Shown here: piece by piece, positions 18,190 through 25,683 of the stretch
Position numbering within the stretch: position 1 is the stretch's first letter
Layout: each line of letters opens with the position of its first letter
Source of the DNA: Bacillota bacterium
Lineage (GTDB): Bacteria; Bacillota; Clostridia; Tissierellales; Sedimentibacteraceae
NCBI GenBank assembly: GCA_023453025.1
Contig: JAEXUD010000060.1
Span: 34,153-98,152 of the forward strand
Length of the DNA: 64,000 nucleotides
Direction of reading: 5' to 3'
Notes under the pieces: model-generated
Databases searched by the model: none
The model's input: only the letters and a program-made list of their open reading frames with translations
What the model was told of the DNA's origin: nothing
Position numbers and translations under genes: made by a program

Positions 18190-19160
18190 GGAGTCACCTC
18201 CGTACTTGCTTTTTTCTTAGCCTTACTCTCCCGGACAAAGTAATCAATTATCGGAGCGAAGGTATTTCCTATGAGAATTGCAAACATCATACCGCCGTTA
18301 AACAGTGACAGGGCTCTTATAAGGACAGTCACCAATCCGATTATTATTCCGTAAATCCATTTGCCGGGATCAGTCTTGGCAGCGCTTATGGGGTCTGTAG
18401 CCATAAAAACCGTTCCAAATAAAAATCCTCCCAGCATCATTCCGTACAGCGGATTTGATACGTTTAAATCAGTGAAATAATAAAGTATAGAGCTTGCAGC
18501 TGTGAATCCCAATAAAGAACCGGTCATTATCCGCCAGGATGCGGCCTTTTTGTATATTAGATATATGGCCGCAAGCAGTATTAATATTTTACTGGTTTCG
18601 CCTATTGAACCGGGGACCAATCCGAAAAATAGGTCCTGGAAATTTACTGTCTCATGATAGTTCTTAAATAAAATCATCGGAGTTGCTTCCGATATTACAT
18701 CAATTTTATTTGTAATATAGCTTCCGAATCCTCCGAGTAAGCCGGATGAAATTTCATTCCAGGTGATTGTCAAGGGTTCGGGAAAATTTACATAAATGAA
18801 AGCACGACCTACAAGTGCAGGATTGAATATGTTTTTGCCGAATCCCCCAAATACCATCTTTCCAAAAAAAACTCCGAATACTATGCCCAAGACAGCAATC
18901 CATAATGGAATAGAGGCAGGCAGTGTCAATGTATAAAGAGTACAGGTCACAAAAATAGCCTCTGATGCTTTGTTTCCATGTTTTTTTTCCCAGTAATACT
19001 CTGCAGTACCTCCTGCCAGACTTACCACTGCAAGCAAAAGCAACACTCTTAATCCATAAAGATATGTTGCCATTAGTACAATAGGGATACAACATAAAAG
19101 AACAGTTCGCATCACCTTTTGATACTTGAAATATTTTTTAAAAATGTCATTAGTGCGCAT
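18186..19160 (-). CDS. nqrB: NqrB/RnfD-family membrane subunit
   Basis: With the start at 19160 the protein has 324 residues. GGAGGT stands 5-6 bases before this ATG, whereas an upstream in-frame ATG at 19217 has no ribosome site. Ten or so membrane helices, GKMVFGGFGKNIFNPALVGRAF, and a flavinylation-like motif ISEATPM (Thr for FMN) mark NqrB/RnfD; MATDPISA near the C-terminus is also typical. It is the first gene of the operon: no nqrA precedes it, as the next gene upstream is a divergent TetR regulator. In the standard operon nqrA comes first. Confidence 0.9.
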   Translation of the reverse strand: MRTNDIFKKYFKYQKVMRTVLLCCIPIVLMATYLYGLRVLLLLAVVSLAGGTAEYYWEKKHGNKASEAIFVTCTLYTLTLPASIPLWIAVLGIVFGVFFGKMVFGGFGKNIFNPALVGRAFIYVNFPEPLTITWNEISSGLLGGFGSYITNKIDVISEATPMILFKNYHETVNFQDLFFGLVPGSIGETSKILILLAAIYLIYKKAASWRIMTGSLLGFTAASSILYYFTDLNVSNPLYGMMLGGFLFGTVFMATDPISAAKTDPGKWIYGIIIGLVTVLIRALSLFNGGMMFAILIGNTFAPIIDYFVRESKAKKKASTEVTP

Positions 19161-19271
19161 ATAACCTCCGAAATGCAAATGGTCTTCTAATAATTCTCTA
19201 ATACAATATATATCCATAATTTCAATAATTGAAACTTATTAATTAAAATATAATTTTTTTCAAATAACACA

Positions 19272-19337
19272 TTGACAATTAATTACCAATATGATATCCT
19301 GTTATTTAACGGTGTTCAAAATAAGAACGGCGTTCAA
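19272..19337 (+). promoter_or_regulatory. Promoter and repeated operator candidate for the TetR operon
   Basis: TTGACA (19272-19277), 17 bp, TATCCT (19295-19300). Just downstream are two direct repeats, AACGG(T/C)GTTCAA, at 19308-19319 and 19326-19337. The second is embedded in the near-palindrome GAACGGCGTTC. Their place between promoter and start codon suggests binding sites for the encoded TetR protein. A palindrome TTTCAA/TTGAAA near 19220-19234 may serve the divergent nqr promoter. Confidence 0.6.
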
Positions 19338-19350
19338 CAAAGGAGACAAT

Positions 19351-19947
19351 ATGGTTACAAGAAGAGAAAGAGAAAAAGAAGCAATGAGAGAACTGATAAT
19401 TTCAACTGCCAAGGAAATCATTGCGGATGAAGGCTTTGACAACGTATCAATACGAAAGATTGCAAATAAAATAGAATATTCACCCTCAATAATATACCAC
19501 TATTTTAAGGATAAGGATGAAATAATGAATACTGTTATGAACAGCGGTTATATGAAAATAGTCCGTGCAGTTTCCATATCTGATACAGAAAATTTAACAC
19601 CAAAACAAAGGTTAAGCCAAATGACAAGAAACTACATAAAGGAAGCATTAAAAATGCCCGACGAATTTTTAGCAGTGCAGATAAATCAATCTCCGCAGGC
19701 GCTTAAACATACATCGTATTTATACATGGGAGCTTCAAAGGAAAAGCCTGCATTGACGGCTCTGTACAAATGCTTAAATGAAATTTATCCTGAAACAAAT
19801 GAGGAGCAAATAGAATTGAAGGCTCAAATAATTGCAGCTTCAACCATGGGGATGATTATAAAACTGATAATTGAAAGAGATATAGACGAAGTACAGAAAG
19901 AAAAATTAATAAATTATTTTATCGAGGAAGTAATATTAAAATTTTAA
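19351..19947 (+). CDS. TetR-family transcriptional regulator
   Basis: The start is taken at 19351 (198 residues) because AAAGGAGAC lies 6-7 bases before it, while an in-frame ATG at 19291 would overlap the promoter. The N-terminal helix-turn-helix is FDNVSIRKIANKIEYSPSIIYHYFKDKDEI (about 28-57); the ligand domain has no recognisable specificity. It probably autoregulates and may control the divergent nqrBCDEF operon. It is followed after 14 bases by the FMN-binding protein. Confidence 0.88.
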   Translation: MVTRREREKEAMRELIISTAKEIIADEGFDNVSIRKIANKIEYSPSIIYHYFKDKDEIMNTVMNSGYMKIVRAVSISDTENLTPKQRLSQMTRNYIKEALKMPDEFLAVQINQSPQALKHTSYLYMGASKEKPALTALYKCLNEIYPETNEEQIELKAQIIAASTMGMIIKLIIERDIDEVQKEKLINYFIEEVILKF

Positions 19948-19961
19948 AAAGGGAGAGGCAA

Positions 19962-20348
19962 ATGAAAGGAGCATTAAAAGTTTTAGGAATCATAATTTTG
20001 ATATTTGCAGTTATCGCAGCATCAGGGATGTTCTACATAAGCAGAGGGCTGGAGGAAGGTTTAAATGTGAGCATTGATTCTGTCAATTTATCAAATATTG
20101 ACGACGGTGTTTACAAGGGGAGCTACGAGCATGGAAGATGGTCTAATGTGCTGAATGTTACTGTTAAAAATCACAAAATAACAAGTATTGAAATAGAAGA
20201 TGATATGATGATTGTAAATCCTGATGTGAGAGGTGAGCTTTTGCAAAGAGTTATGGAGGAGCAAAATACCACGGTGGACGCAGTATCAGGCGGAACCGTC
20301 AGCAGCAAGGCATATCTTAAATCTATTGAAAATGCATTAAAAAAATAA
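19962..20348 (+). CDS. Membrane-anchored extracytosolic FMN-binding domain protein
   Basis: The 128-residue protein has one N-terminal membrane helix (about 6-25) and an FMN_bind domain (SYEHGRWSNVLNVTVKNHKI) ending in DAVSGGTVSSKAYLKSIENAL. This matches the motif in which ApbE attaches FMN to Thr, with Gly replacing the usual Ala (SGGT for SGAT). Such small flavinylated proteins act as electron carriers outside the membrane. Its position between a TetR regulator and a flavodoxin, facing an nqr operon without nqrA, suggests it is an accessory electron carrier for that complex. Confidence 0.82.
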   Translation: MKGALKVLGIIILIFAVIAASGMFYISRGLEEGLNVSIDSVNLSNIDDGVYKGSYEHGRWSNVLNVTVKNHKITSIEIEDDMMIVNPDVRGELLQRVMEEQNTTVDAVSGGTVSSKAYLKSIENALKK

Positions 20349-20360
20349 TTTGGAGGAAAT

Positions 20361-20837
20361 ATGAGAACATTAATTGCTTATGGAACAAAGTATGGCTGTG
20401 CAGAGAAATGTGCAATAGAATTGTCAAAGGAATTGAATGGCAATGTTGAGCTGTCTAATTTAAAAAATAAAAGTAAAATAGATTTTACAAAGTATGACCA
20501 AGTAATAATAGGCGGTTCAGCCTACATAGGTAAAATTCAAAAAGAAGTAACCGATTTTATAAACAACAATATGAATGAACTTAAGAATAAGAAAATCGGA
20601 TTATTTATTTGCGGTATGCAGGAAGGGGAAATGATTGGAAAAGAAATAAACGATAATTTTCCTGCAGAGCTTGTCAGCAAGGCGAAATCAGTTAAGCACT
20701 TTGGCGGAGAATTTACCTTCAATAAAATGAACTTCATGGAAAAAGCAATAGTTAAAAAGATTGTCAAGGTTACATCTGATAAGTCAGACATACATCATGA
20801 TAACATTAAAAGCATGGCAATTGAATTTAATAGTTAA
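20361..20837 (+). CDS. Flavodoxin-domain protein (HemG-like flavodoxin)
   Basis: The 158-residue flavodoxin fold has the FMN phosphate loop YGTKYGCAEKCA (about 7-18) and IIGGSAYIGKIQKEVTDF and LFICGMQEGE segments seen in the HemG/flavodoxin_5 group. It is cytosolic with no signal. It is 12 bases after the FMN-binding protein with GGAGG before ATG, so it is co-transcribed with tetR. HemG-type protoporphyrinogen oxidase activity is unlikely to be its job here; an electron-carrier role fits the context. Confidence 0.82.
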   Translation: MRTLIAYGTKYGCAEKCAIELSKELNGNVELSNLKNKSKIDFTKYDQVIIGGSAYIGKIQKEVTDFINNNMNELKNKKIGLFICGMQEGEMIGKEINDNFPAELVSKAKSVKHFGGEFTFNKMNFMEKAIVKKIVKVTSDKSDIHHDNIKSMAIEFNS

Positions 20838-20971
20838 ATTACTCAATATATGTGTTTCTTCATTTTTACGTGGATTTTTTGCAGAATATAATTAAACATT
20901 AAATAAATGATATAAAATTCAGACATAATAACCTTATAAATTTAAAATACAATTCACTTAAGGTAAATATT

Positions 20972-21928
20972 ATGAAAATCAGATTAGGTTACGCAGCAAT
21001 TGCGTTGGGTCTGCCTAAAGTAACTTCGTCAAGCAATGTGACATATACATTTTACAATAAAATTCCATCAGAAGATAAAAGGTTAATTAAGCTAAAACAA
21101 GTTACATATTCAAATGTATCGGATTTAAAAAAGATATTACAGTACAATATTGATAACACTATTCATTTTTACAGAATGACTTCGGCATTAGTTCCTCTGG
21201 CTACACATCCGGATGTAAACTGGGATTACAGAAGCATTTTCAGCATTGAATTCAAAACAATAGGTGAAATTATAAAAAAAAGTAAGATGAGAATTGATAC
21301 ACATCCGGATCAGTTTAATGTAATTAATAGTGTTAATCAAAAGGTAGTGGAGAATACTAAGAACAATTTATTTTTTCATGTGGGACTGTTTAAGGATATG
21401 GAATACGATGACGGTAAAATGGTGCTTCATATTGGCAGCGGTGCCGGCGGAAAAGAGGATGCTTTAAATAGGTTTGAGAATAATTTTTATAATTACCCTG
21501 AGGAAATTACTTCTAAAATTATTTTAGAAAATGATGACAAAACATTTACAGCAAAAGATACTTTGCGTTTGTGCAATAAATTAGGTGTACCCATGGTATT
21601 GGATGCTCACCATCATATGTGCAATAATAATGGAGAGAATCTTGATGAAATGCTTGCTGATATATGTAATACATGGAATGACGAAAAACTTCCGCCTAAG
21701 ATGCATTTTTCAAGTCCGAAGAATGGAGCTGCAGACAGAAAACATGCAGATTATATTAATACAAAAGAATTTATTAATTTTATTGAAAATTGCAGGCGCA
21801 TTAACAGAGATATCGATATAATGATAGAAGCAAAAAAAAAGGACCTAGCATTACTGGAATTGATACGCTCGATTAAGGAGCTTAGAAATGATATAAAGTG
21901 GTCAGATTCAACAACAATGGAATTATAG
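20972..21928 (+). CDS. uvsE: UV DNA damage endonuclease
   Basis: The 318-residue TIM-barrel protein has UVDE family marks: MKIRLGYAAIALGL, a long helix-rich N-part, FYRMTSALVPLATHP, RIDTHPDQFNVINS, HIGSGAGGKEDA, LENDDKTFT, VLDAHHHMC and HFSSPKNG..KHADYI, which provide the metal-binding His, Glu and Asp residues. It nicks DNA 5' to UV photoproducts. The gene is alone, with a weak AAGGT ribosome site, and its downstream hairpin is shared with the convergent NifX-like gene. Confidence 0.95.
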   Translation: MKIRLGYAAIALGLPKVTSSSNVTYTFYNKIPSEDKRLIKLKQVTYSNVSDLKKILQYNIDNTIHFYRMTSALVPLATHPDVNWDYRSIFSIEFKTIGEIIKKSKMRIDTHPDQFNVINSVNQKVVENTKNNLFFHVGLFKDMEYDDGKMVLHIGSGAGGKEDALNRFENNFYNYPEEITSKIILENDDKTFTAKDTLRLCNKLGVPMVLDAHHHMCNNNGENLDEMLADICNTWNDEKLPPKMHFSSPKNGAADRKHADYINTKEFINFIENCRRINRDIDIMIEAKKKDLALLELIRSIKELRNDIKWSDSTTMEL

Positions 21929-21975
21929 TATATTGAAAACAGCTCCAAAAATACTATATGAAAAGGAGAAATAAA

Positions 21976-22007
21976 GGCACTCATCAAACAGATTTTCAAT
22001 GAGTGCC
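21976..22007. terminator. Bidirectional terminator hairpin
   Basis: GGCACTCAT (21976-21984) pairs perfectly with ATGAGTGCC (21999-22007), between convergent uvsE and the NifX-like gene. Confidence 0.75.
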
Positions 22008-22034
22008 ATTATTTATCTTAAACATCAGTATTGA

Positions 22035-22397
22035 TTATTCATTATGACACCCATGCTCATGCTCATGACAGGAATCGCCGGAATCTTTAATATTTCCTTT
22101 TAAATAGTCAAGAGCAACTGCTTTGACATTTCCATTACATCCGCGTACAACCTCTATGCCTGAGTTGTGCAGCACGTTTACTGCTCCGTCACCCATATTT
22201 CCGGCTAACATCATATTAACTCCCATTTTTGATAATACCTCAGCTATATTAGACTTGCATCCGCATCCTGCCGGAGATTCTACAGTTTCAGAACATACAA
22301 TCTCATTATTTTCATCAACCGTAAAAACAGTATAATATTCACAGTGTCCAAAATGTTCGTCAATAAAGCCCTTCCTTGTAGGTAATGCAATTTTCAT
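22035..22397 (-). CDS. NifX/NifB-C-terminal-like dinitrogenase cofactor-binding family protein
   Basis: The 120-residue protein (start at 22397; GGAGG 8 bases upstream) belongs to the NifX/NafY/YjiX-like fold: MKIALPTRKGFIDEHFGHCEYYTVFTV, SPAGCGCKSNIAEVLSKMGVNMMLAGNMGDGAVNVL. The C-terminus is rich in His and Cys (SCHEHEHGCHNE), suggesting metal binding. Many anaerobes carry such proteins without nitrogenase, and no nif genes are here, so a role in iron-sulfur or molybdenum cofactor handling is all that can be said. Confidence 0.88.
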   Translation of the reverse strand: MKIALPTRKGFIDEHFGHCEYYTVFTVDENNEIVCSETVESPAGCGCKSNIAEVLSKMGVNMMLAGNMGDGAVNVLHNSGIEVVRGCNGNVKAVALDYLKGNIKDSGDSCHEHEHGCHNE

Positions 22398-22429
22398 AAA
22401 TTTATCCTCCAATTATTTTTTATTTAATT

Positions 22430-22492
22430 TTATAATATTATAATACAATAATTAATGACATATGTCAATAACAAAAATTTATAATATTATAA
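22430..22492 (-). promoter_or_regulatory. Promoter and palindromes upstream of the NifX-like gene
   Basis: On the minus strand TTGACA (complement of 22463-22468), 17 bp, TATTAT (complement of 22440-22445). The 12-bp palindrome TGACATATGTCA (22457-22468) covers the -35, and the palindrome TTATAATATTATAA occurs at 22430-22443 (over the -10) and again at 22479-22492. Confidence 0.55.
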
Positions 22493-22625
22493 ATCCATGT
22501 TTTGCTCTGTAATTGCATTGCTGTAATTTGTTTATAATTTTGATAAGCTAATATCAGCGACAAGACACATGTCAGAGCATCAGCAAGATTAATGAAAAAC
22601 GAAAATGTTAAAACTGCTAATGAAA

Positions 22626-22668
22626 ACCCTGCAAAAATTGCACTATGCAAAAAATGCAGGGTGTTTTT
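22626..22668 (+). terminator. Orphan terminator-like hairpin upstream of the sigma-54 promoter
   Basis: ACCCTGCA (22626-22633) pairs with TGCAGGGT (22655-22662), with an inner TTGCA/TGCAA pair, followed by GTTTTTT. No plus-strand gene lies upstream to be ended, so it could finish a small RNA or be an enhancer-like site about 100 bp before the promoter. The rest of 22493-22746 shows no gene. Confidence 0.5.
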
Positions 22669-22746
22669 TGTATAAAATTAGGGTAAGGTAACTTTCTAAA
22701 TATTTACACATATTACAAAACGGGAATTTTTAAGGACACAAAAAAG

Positions 22747-22764
22747 TTGGCTTATATTTTGCAT
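22747..22764 (+). promoter_or_regulatory. Sigma-54 (-24/-12) promoter of the gltS operon
   Basis: TTGGC at 22747-22751 and TTGCAT at 22759-22764 place GG and GC exactly 12 bp apart (G22750 to C22762), the -24/-12 spacing of sigma-54 promoters. No sigma-A promoter of comparable quality was seen before gltS. An NtrC-class activator is encoded 5 kb downstream at the end of the same gene series. Confidence 0.75.
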
Positions 22765-22800
22765 AAATAAATTGAGAGAATTTAAGGCTGAAGGGAGTGA

Positions 22801-22872
22801 ATGATGAAAGCGTTAGCCGGAGTTTATGGAATTATATGTATAATAAATTATAACAAAGGGAGGATATTATGA
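22801..22872 (+). CDS. 23-codon leader ORF overlapping gltS
   Basis: ATG at 22801 follows AAGGGAG with good spacing and encodes MMKALAGVYGIICIINYN plus five residues. Its TGA overlaps the gltS start as ATGA (22869-22872), so translation of the two is probably coupled. The peptide is hydrophobic in the middle. It could be a leader peptide or a small membrane peptide; no run of regulatory codons is evident. I know of no described family. Confidence 0.45.
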   Translation: MMKALAGVYGIICIINYNKGRIL

Positions 22873-24107
22873 AATTTGAATTAATTGAAGGACTGACATC
22901 AATTAGTGTTGATTCAACAGTTACATTGGCATTTGCGGCTGCATTATTACTTTTAGGTTATTTTGTTAAAAATAAAGTTAAATTATTAGAAAAATACTGT
23001 ATTCCGGCACCTGTAATCGGCGGATTCGTATTTATGTTTATTACATGGTTTGGTCATTTAAGCGGGACTTTTGCATTTAGTTTTGACAATATATTTCAAA
23101 ATGCATTTATGTTGGCTTTCTTTACAACAGTAGGACTTGGTGCAAGCTATAAGCTGCTGGTTAAAGGCGGGAAATTACTTATCGTTTACTGGCTTGTTGC
23201 CGGTGTGGTATCAATATTGCAAAATATGTTGGGTATTACTATATCAAAGATAATTGGGCTTGAAGCTCCTTATGCATTATTGGCCAGTGCTATTTCCATG
23301 ATCGGAGGACACGGAGCAGCTCTTTCTTACGGAACTACATTCGGCGAAATGGGATATGAAGCCGCACCGCTGGTTGGGGCAGCAGCAGCTACTTTTGGTC
23401 TGATATCGGCAGTTCTTATAGGCGGTCCGCTGGGCAGAAGGCTCATTGAAAAGAACAACCTTAAACCTGAGGATGACTCAAGTTTTGATACATCTGTTAC
23501 AGAGATAAATGCAGGAACCGGTCATAAATTAAGTTCGCTTGATATAGTTAAAAATGTTGCGGCTATTTTAATATGTATGGCATTTGGTACTGTTATTTCC
23601 GGCTGGATCAGCAAATTGATAAATATGGGATTCCCGACGTATGTAGGTGCAATGTTTGTAGCTGTAATTCTCAGAAATGTAAATGAAAAAGCAAATTTCT
23701 ACAGATTTGATTTTAAATTGGTTGATGAAATCGGAAATGTCATGCTTAACCTATACCTGTCATTAGCATTAATGACTTTAAAGCTCTGGGAATTATCAGG
23801 ACTGATAGGCGGAGTATTTGTAGTTGTATTCTTACAAGTACTGCTTATATCGCTGCTTGGCTACTTCGTGGTATTCAGAATTCTTGGAAAGAACTATGAT
23901 GCTGCAGTTATGGTATCAGGTCTTGCCGGACACGGATTAGGAGCAACTCCATCAGCAATAGTAAATATGACAGCTGTTAATGAGAAATACGGTATGAGCA
24001 GAAAGGCAATGATGATTGTTCCGATAGTAGGAGCTTTCTTAGTAGATATTATTTATCAGCCGCAGACAATATGGTTTATCAAAACCTTTGTTGAAAATTT
24101 AATGTAG
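22869..24107 (+). CDS. gltS: Sodium/glutamate symporter
   Basis: The 412-residue membrane protein has the GltS two-repeat layout: LEKYCIPAPVIGGFVF, SAISMIGGHGAALSYGTTFGE with the conserved reentrant region in repeat 1, and VSGLAGHGLGATPSAIVNM in repeat 2. It imports glutamate with Na+. It begins the sigma-54 transcript and is 16 bases before ftcD. Given its partners, it may import glutamate or a close analogue such as N-formimino-glutamate; the latter is inference. AAGGGAGG precedes its ATG in addition to the overlap with the leader ORF. Confidence 0.93.
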   Translation: MKFELIEGLTSISVDSTVTLAFAAALLLLGYFVKNKVKLLEKYCIPAPVIGGFVFMFITWFGHLSGTFAFSFDNIFQNAFMLAFFTTVGLGASYKLLVKGGKLLIVYWLVAGVVSILQNMLGITISKIIGLEAPYALLASAISMIGGHGAALSYGTTFGEMGYEAAPLVGAAAATFGLISAVLIGGPLGRRLIEKNNLKPEDDSSFDTSVTEINAGTGHKLSSLDIVKNVAAILICMAFGTVISGWISKLINMGFPTYVGAMFVAVILRNVNEKANFYRFDFKLVDEIGNVMLNLYLSLALMTLKLWELSGLIGGVFVVVFLQVLLISLLGYFVVFRILGKNYDAAVMVSGLAGHGLGATPSAIVNMTAVNEKYGMSRKAMMIVPIVGAFLVDIIYQPQTIWFIKTFVENLM

Positions 24108-24123
24108 ATAAAGAGAGGTTATT

Positions 24124-25023
24124 ATGAGAAGGTTAATAGAATGTGTGCCAAATTTCAGCGAAGGAAGAGACACAGCTTTAGTTGAGAAAATTATTGATGA
24201 GGCAAGAAAAATTGACGGGATTACAATTTTGGATTACTCATCAGACAAGGACCACAACAGAACTGTTTTAACAATGATAGGATCACCGGAGAAAATCAAG
24301 GAAGCCGCAATTAATACAGCCAGAAAGGCAGCAGAGCTGATAGATATGTCAAAGCACGAAGGAGCTCACCCAAGAATGGGAGCCACAGACGTTGTTCCAT
24401 TTACTCCGGTTTCAAATGTGACGATTGCTGAGTGTATTGAAGCAGCAAAAGAAGTAGGAGCCGAGTTAGGAAGCTGGGGAATACCTGTGTACCTTTATGA
24501 GGATGCATGCACAAAGGAAGACAGAAGAAATCTTGCATCAGTAAGAAAAGGACAATATGAAGGTTTTTTTGGAAAGATTAAAGATGAGAACTGGAAACCG
24601 GACTTTGGACCGCAGGAAATGAATGTAAAAAGCGGAGCTACGGCAGTAGGAGCCAGGGTTCCATTAGTGGCATTCAATATAAATCTGGATACACCTGATG
24701 TGGCAATCGCAGATAAGATTGCAAAGAAAATAAGACATTTAGGCGGCGGACTCAGATATGTGAAAGCCATAGGGCTTAAACTGGAAGAAAGAAATCAAAC
24801 TCAGGTTTCAATGAACCTGGTAAACTATGAAAAATCAGCCGTGTACCAAGCTTTTGAAATGGTAAAAATGGAAGCAAGAAGATATGGTGTAAACGTAGTC
24901 GGCAGTGAAGTAATCGGAACTATACCCATGAAATCTCTTATTGATGTTGCCGAATATTATTTACAAATAGAAAACTTTGATATGGACCAAATACTTGAAA
25001 AGAGGTTGCTGGACGAACAATAA
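24124..25023 (+). CDS. ftcD: Glutamate formimidoyltransferase
   Basis: The 299-residue protein corresponds to the formiminotransferase part alone: RRLIECVPNFSEGRD, DYSSDKDHNRTV, KHEGAHPRMGATDVVPFTP, with the catalytic His in the last motifs, and GARVPLVAFNINLDT. It moves the formimino group from N-formimino-L-glutamate to tetrahydrofolate, releasing glutamate. The cyclodeaminase is encoded separately downstream, as in other bacteria that degrade histidine or purines by fermentation. It is in operon with gltS, with GAGAGG before ATG. Confidence 0.94.
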   Translation: MRRLIECVPNFSEGRDTALVEKIIDEARKIDGITILDYSSDKDHNRTVLTMIGSPEKIKEAAINTARKAAELIDMSKHEGAHPRMGATDVVPFTPVSNVTIAECIEAAKEVGAELGSWGIPVYLYEDACTKEDRRNLASVRKGQYEGFFGKIKDENWKPDFGPQEMNVKSGATAVGARVPLVAFNINLDTPDVAIADKIAKKIRHLGGGLRYVKAIGLKLEERNQTQVSMNLVNYEKSAVYQAFEMVKMEARRYGVNVVGSEVIGTIPMKSLIDVAEYYLQIENFDMDQILEKRLLDEQ

Positions 25024-25040
25024 TTTTCTTTTTCATCAAT

Positions 25041-25067
25041 TAAGGGCTTGCAATCTGCAAGTCCTTA
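25041..25067 (+). other. Intra-operon hairpin between ftcD and fchA
   Basis: A 12-bp stem with one G-U (25041-25052 with 25056-25067, loop ATC), with no proper T run. It may protect the upstream mRNA or lower downstream expression. Confidence 0.55.
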
Positions 25068-25104
25068 TAGTTTAATTTAATAGAAGAATACCAGGAGGAA
25101 AATC

Positions 25105-25668
25105 ATGGATTATAAAAGTATATTAGAGCTTATTTTAGATACAGATGATGTTACAGTAGGAGGCGGCTGCGCCTCGGCTTTATCAGGGGCTATGGCATGC
25201 GGACTTATAGGAATGGTTTGCAGGCTTTCCACAAAGAAAGATTATGGATTATCTCCCGAAAACCAGATAGAATATGCAAAAGAGCTTGAAAACTTAAGAG
25301 AAAAGCTGTTATCCGGGATAGTGGATGATGCCGATGCTTATGGAGTTATTATCGATGCATACAAGCTTCCAAAGGAAAGTGAAGAAGAAAAAGAAATAAG
25401 AAAAAAAGCAATAGCTGATGCAGGAATAGTCGGTGCAACAGCTCCCATGGAAAATGCAAAGCTTTGCCGCAGGGTTTACGATATTGGAGTGGAGCTGGAG
25501 GGAAAGACTAATCAAAGCTGTCATTCTGATCTGGCAATAGGACGCGAGTTAGCAAGGATCGGAACCAACGGATGCTTAATGAATATCGAAGCAAACCTTC
25601 CGTTGGTTAAGGACGAAGAAAAATCAGAAGAGTTTAACAGGGTGATAAAGGAACTTAAATTAGCTTAA
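25105..25668 (+). CDS. fchA: Formimidoyltetrahydrofolate cyclodeaminase / methenyl-THF cyclohydrolase
   Basis: The 187-residue all-helical FTCD_C family protein carries GGGCASALSGAMACGLIGMVCRLS near the N-terminus and VDDADAYGVIIDAYKLPK, ending NIEANLPLVKDEE. It converts 5-formimino-THF to methenyl-THF plus ammonia (or hydrates methenyl-THF). It is slightly shorter than the usual 200-210. It sits in the expected order after ftcD, 15 bases before hutD, with AGGAGG before ATG. Confidence 0.92.
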   Translation: MDYKSILELILDTDDVTVGGGCASALSGAMACGLIGMVCRLSTKKDYGLSPENQIEYAKELENLREKLLSGIVDDADAYGVIIDAYKLPKESEEEKEIRKKAIADAGIVGATAPMENAKLCRRVYDIGVELEGKTNQSCHSDLAIGRELARIGTNGCLMNIEANLPLVKDEEKSEEFNRVIKELKLA

Positions 25669-25683
25669 AGGGAGTGTGAACAG

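Noticed and set aside
15274..19160. Rnf complex
   Set aside because: The terminal gene encodes an NqrF-type NADH/2Fe-2S flavoprotein, and RnfB and RnfC are absent; the order B-C-D-E-F is that of Nqr.
20361..20837. Protoporphyrinogen oxidase HemG
   Set aside because: The flavodoxin resembles HemG in fold, but no heme genes are near and the context is electron transfer; kept as flavodoxin-domain protein.
22035..22397. Nitrogenase accessory gene cluster
   Set aside because: Only a NifX-like fold protein is present; no nifHDK, nifB or nifEN in the window.
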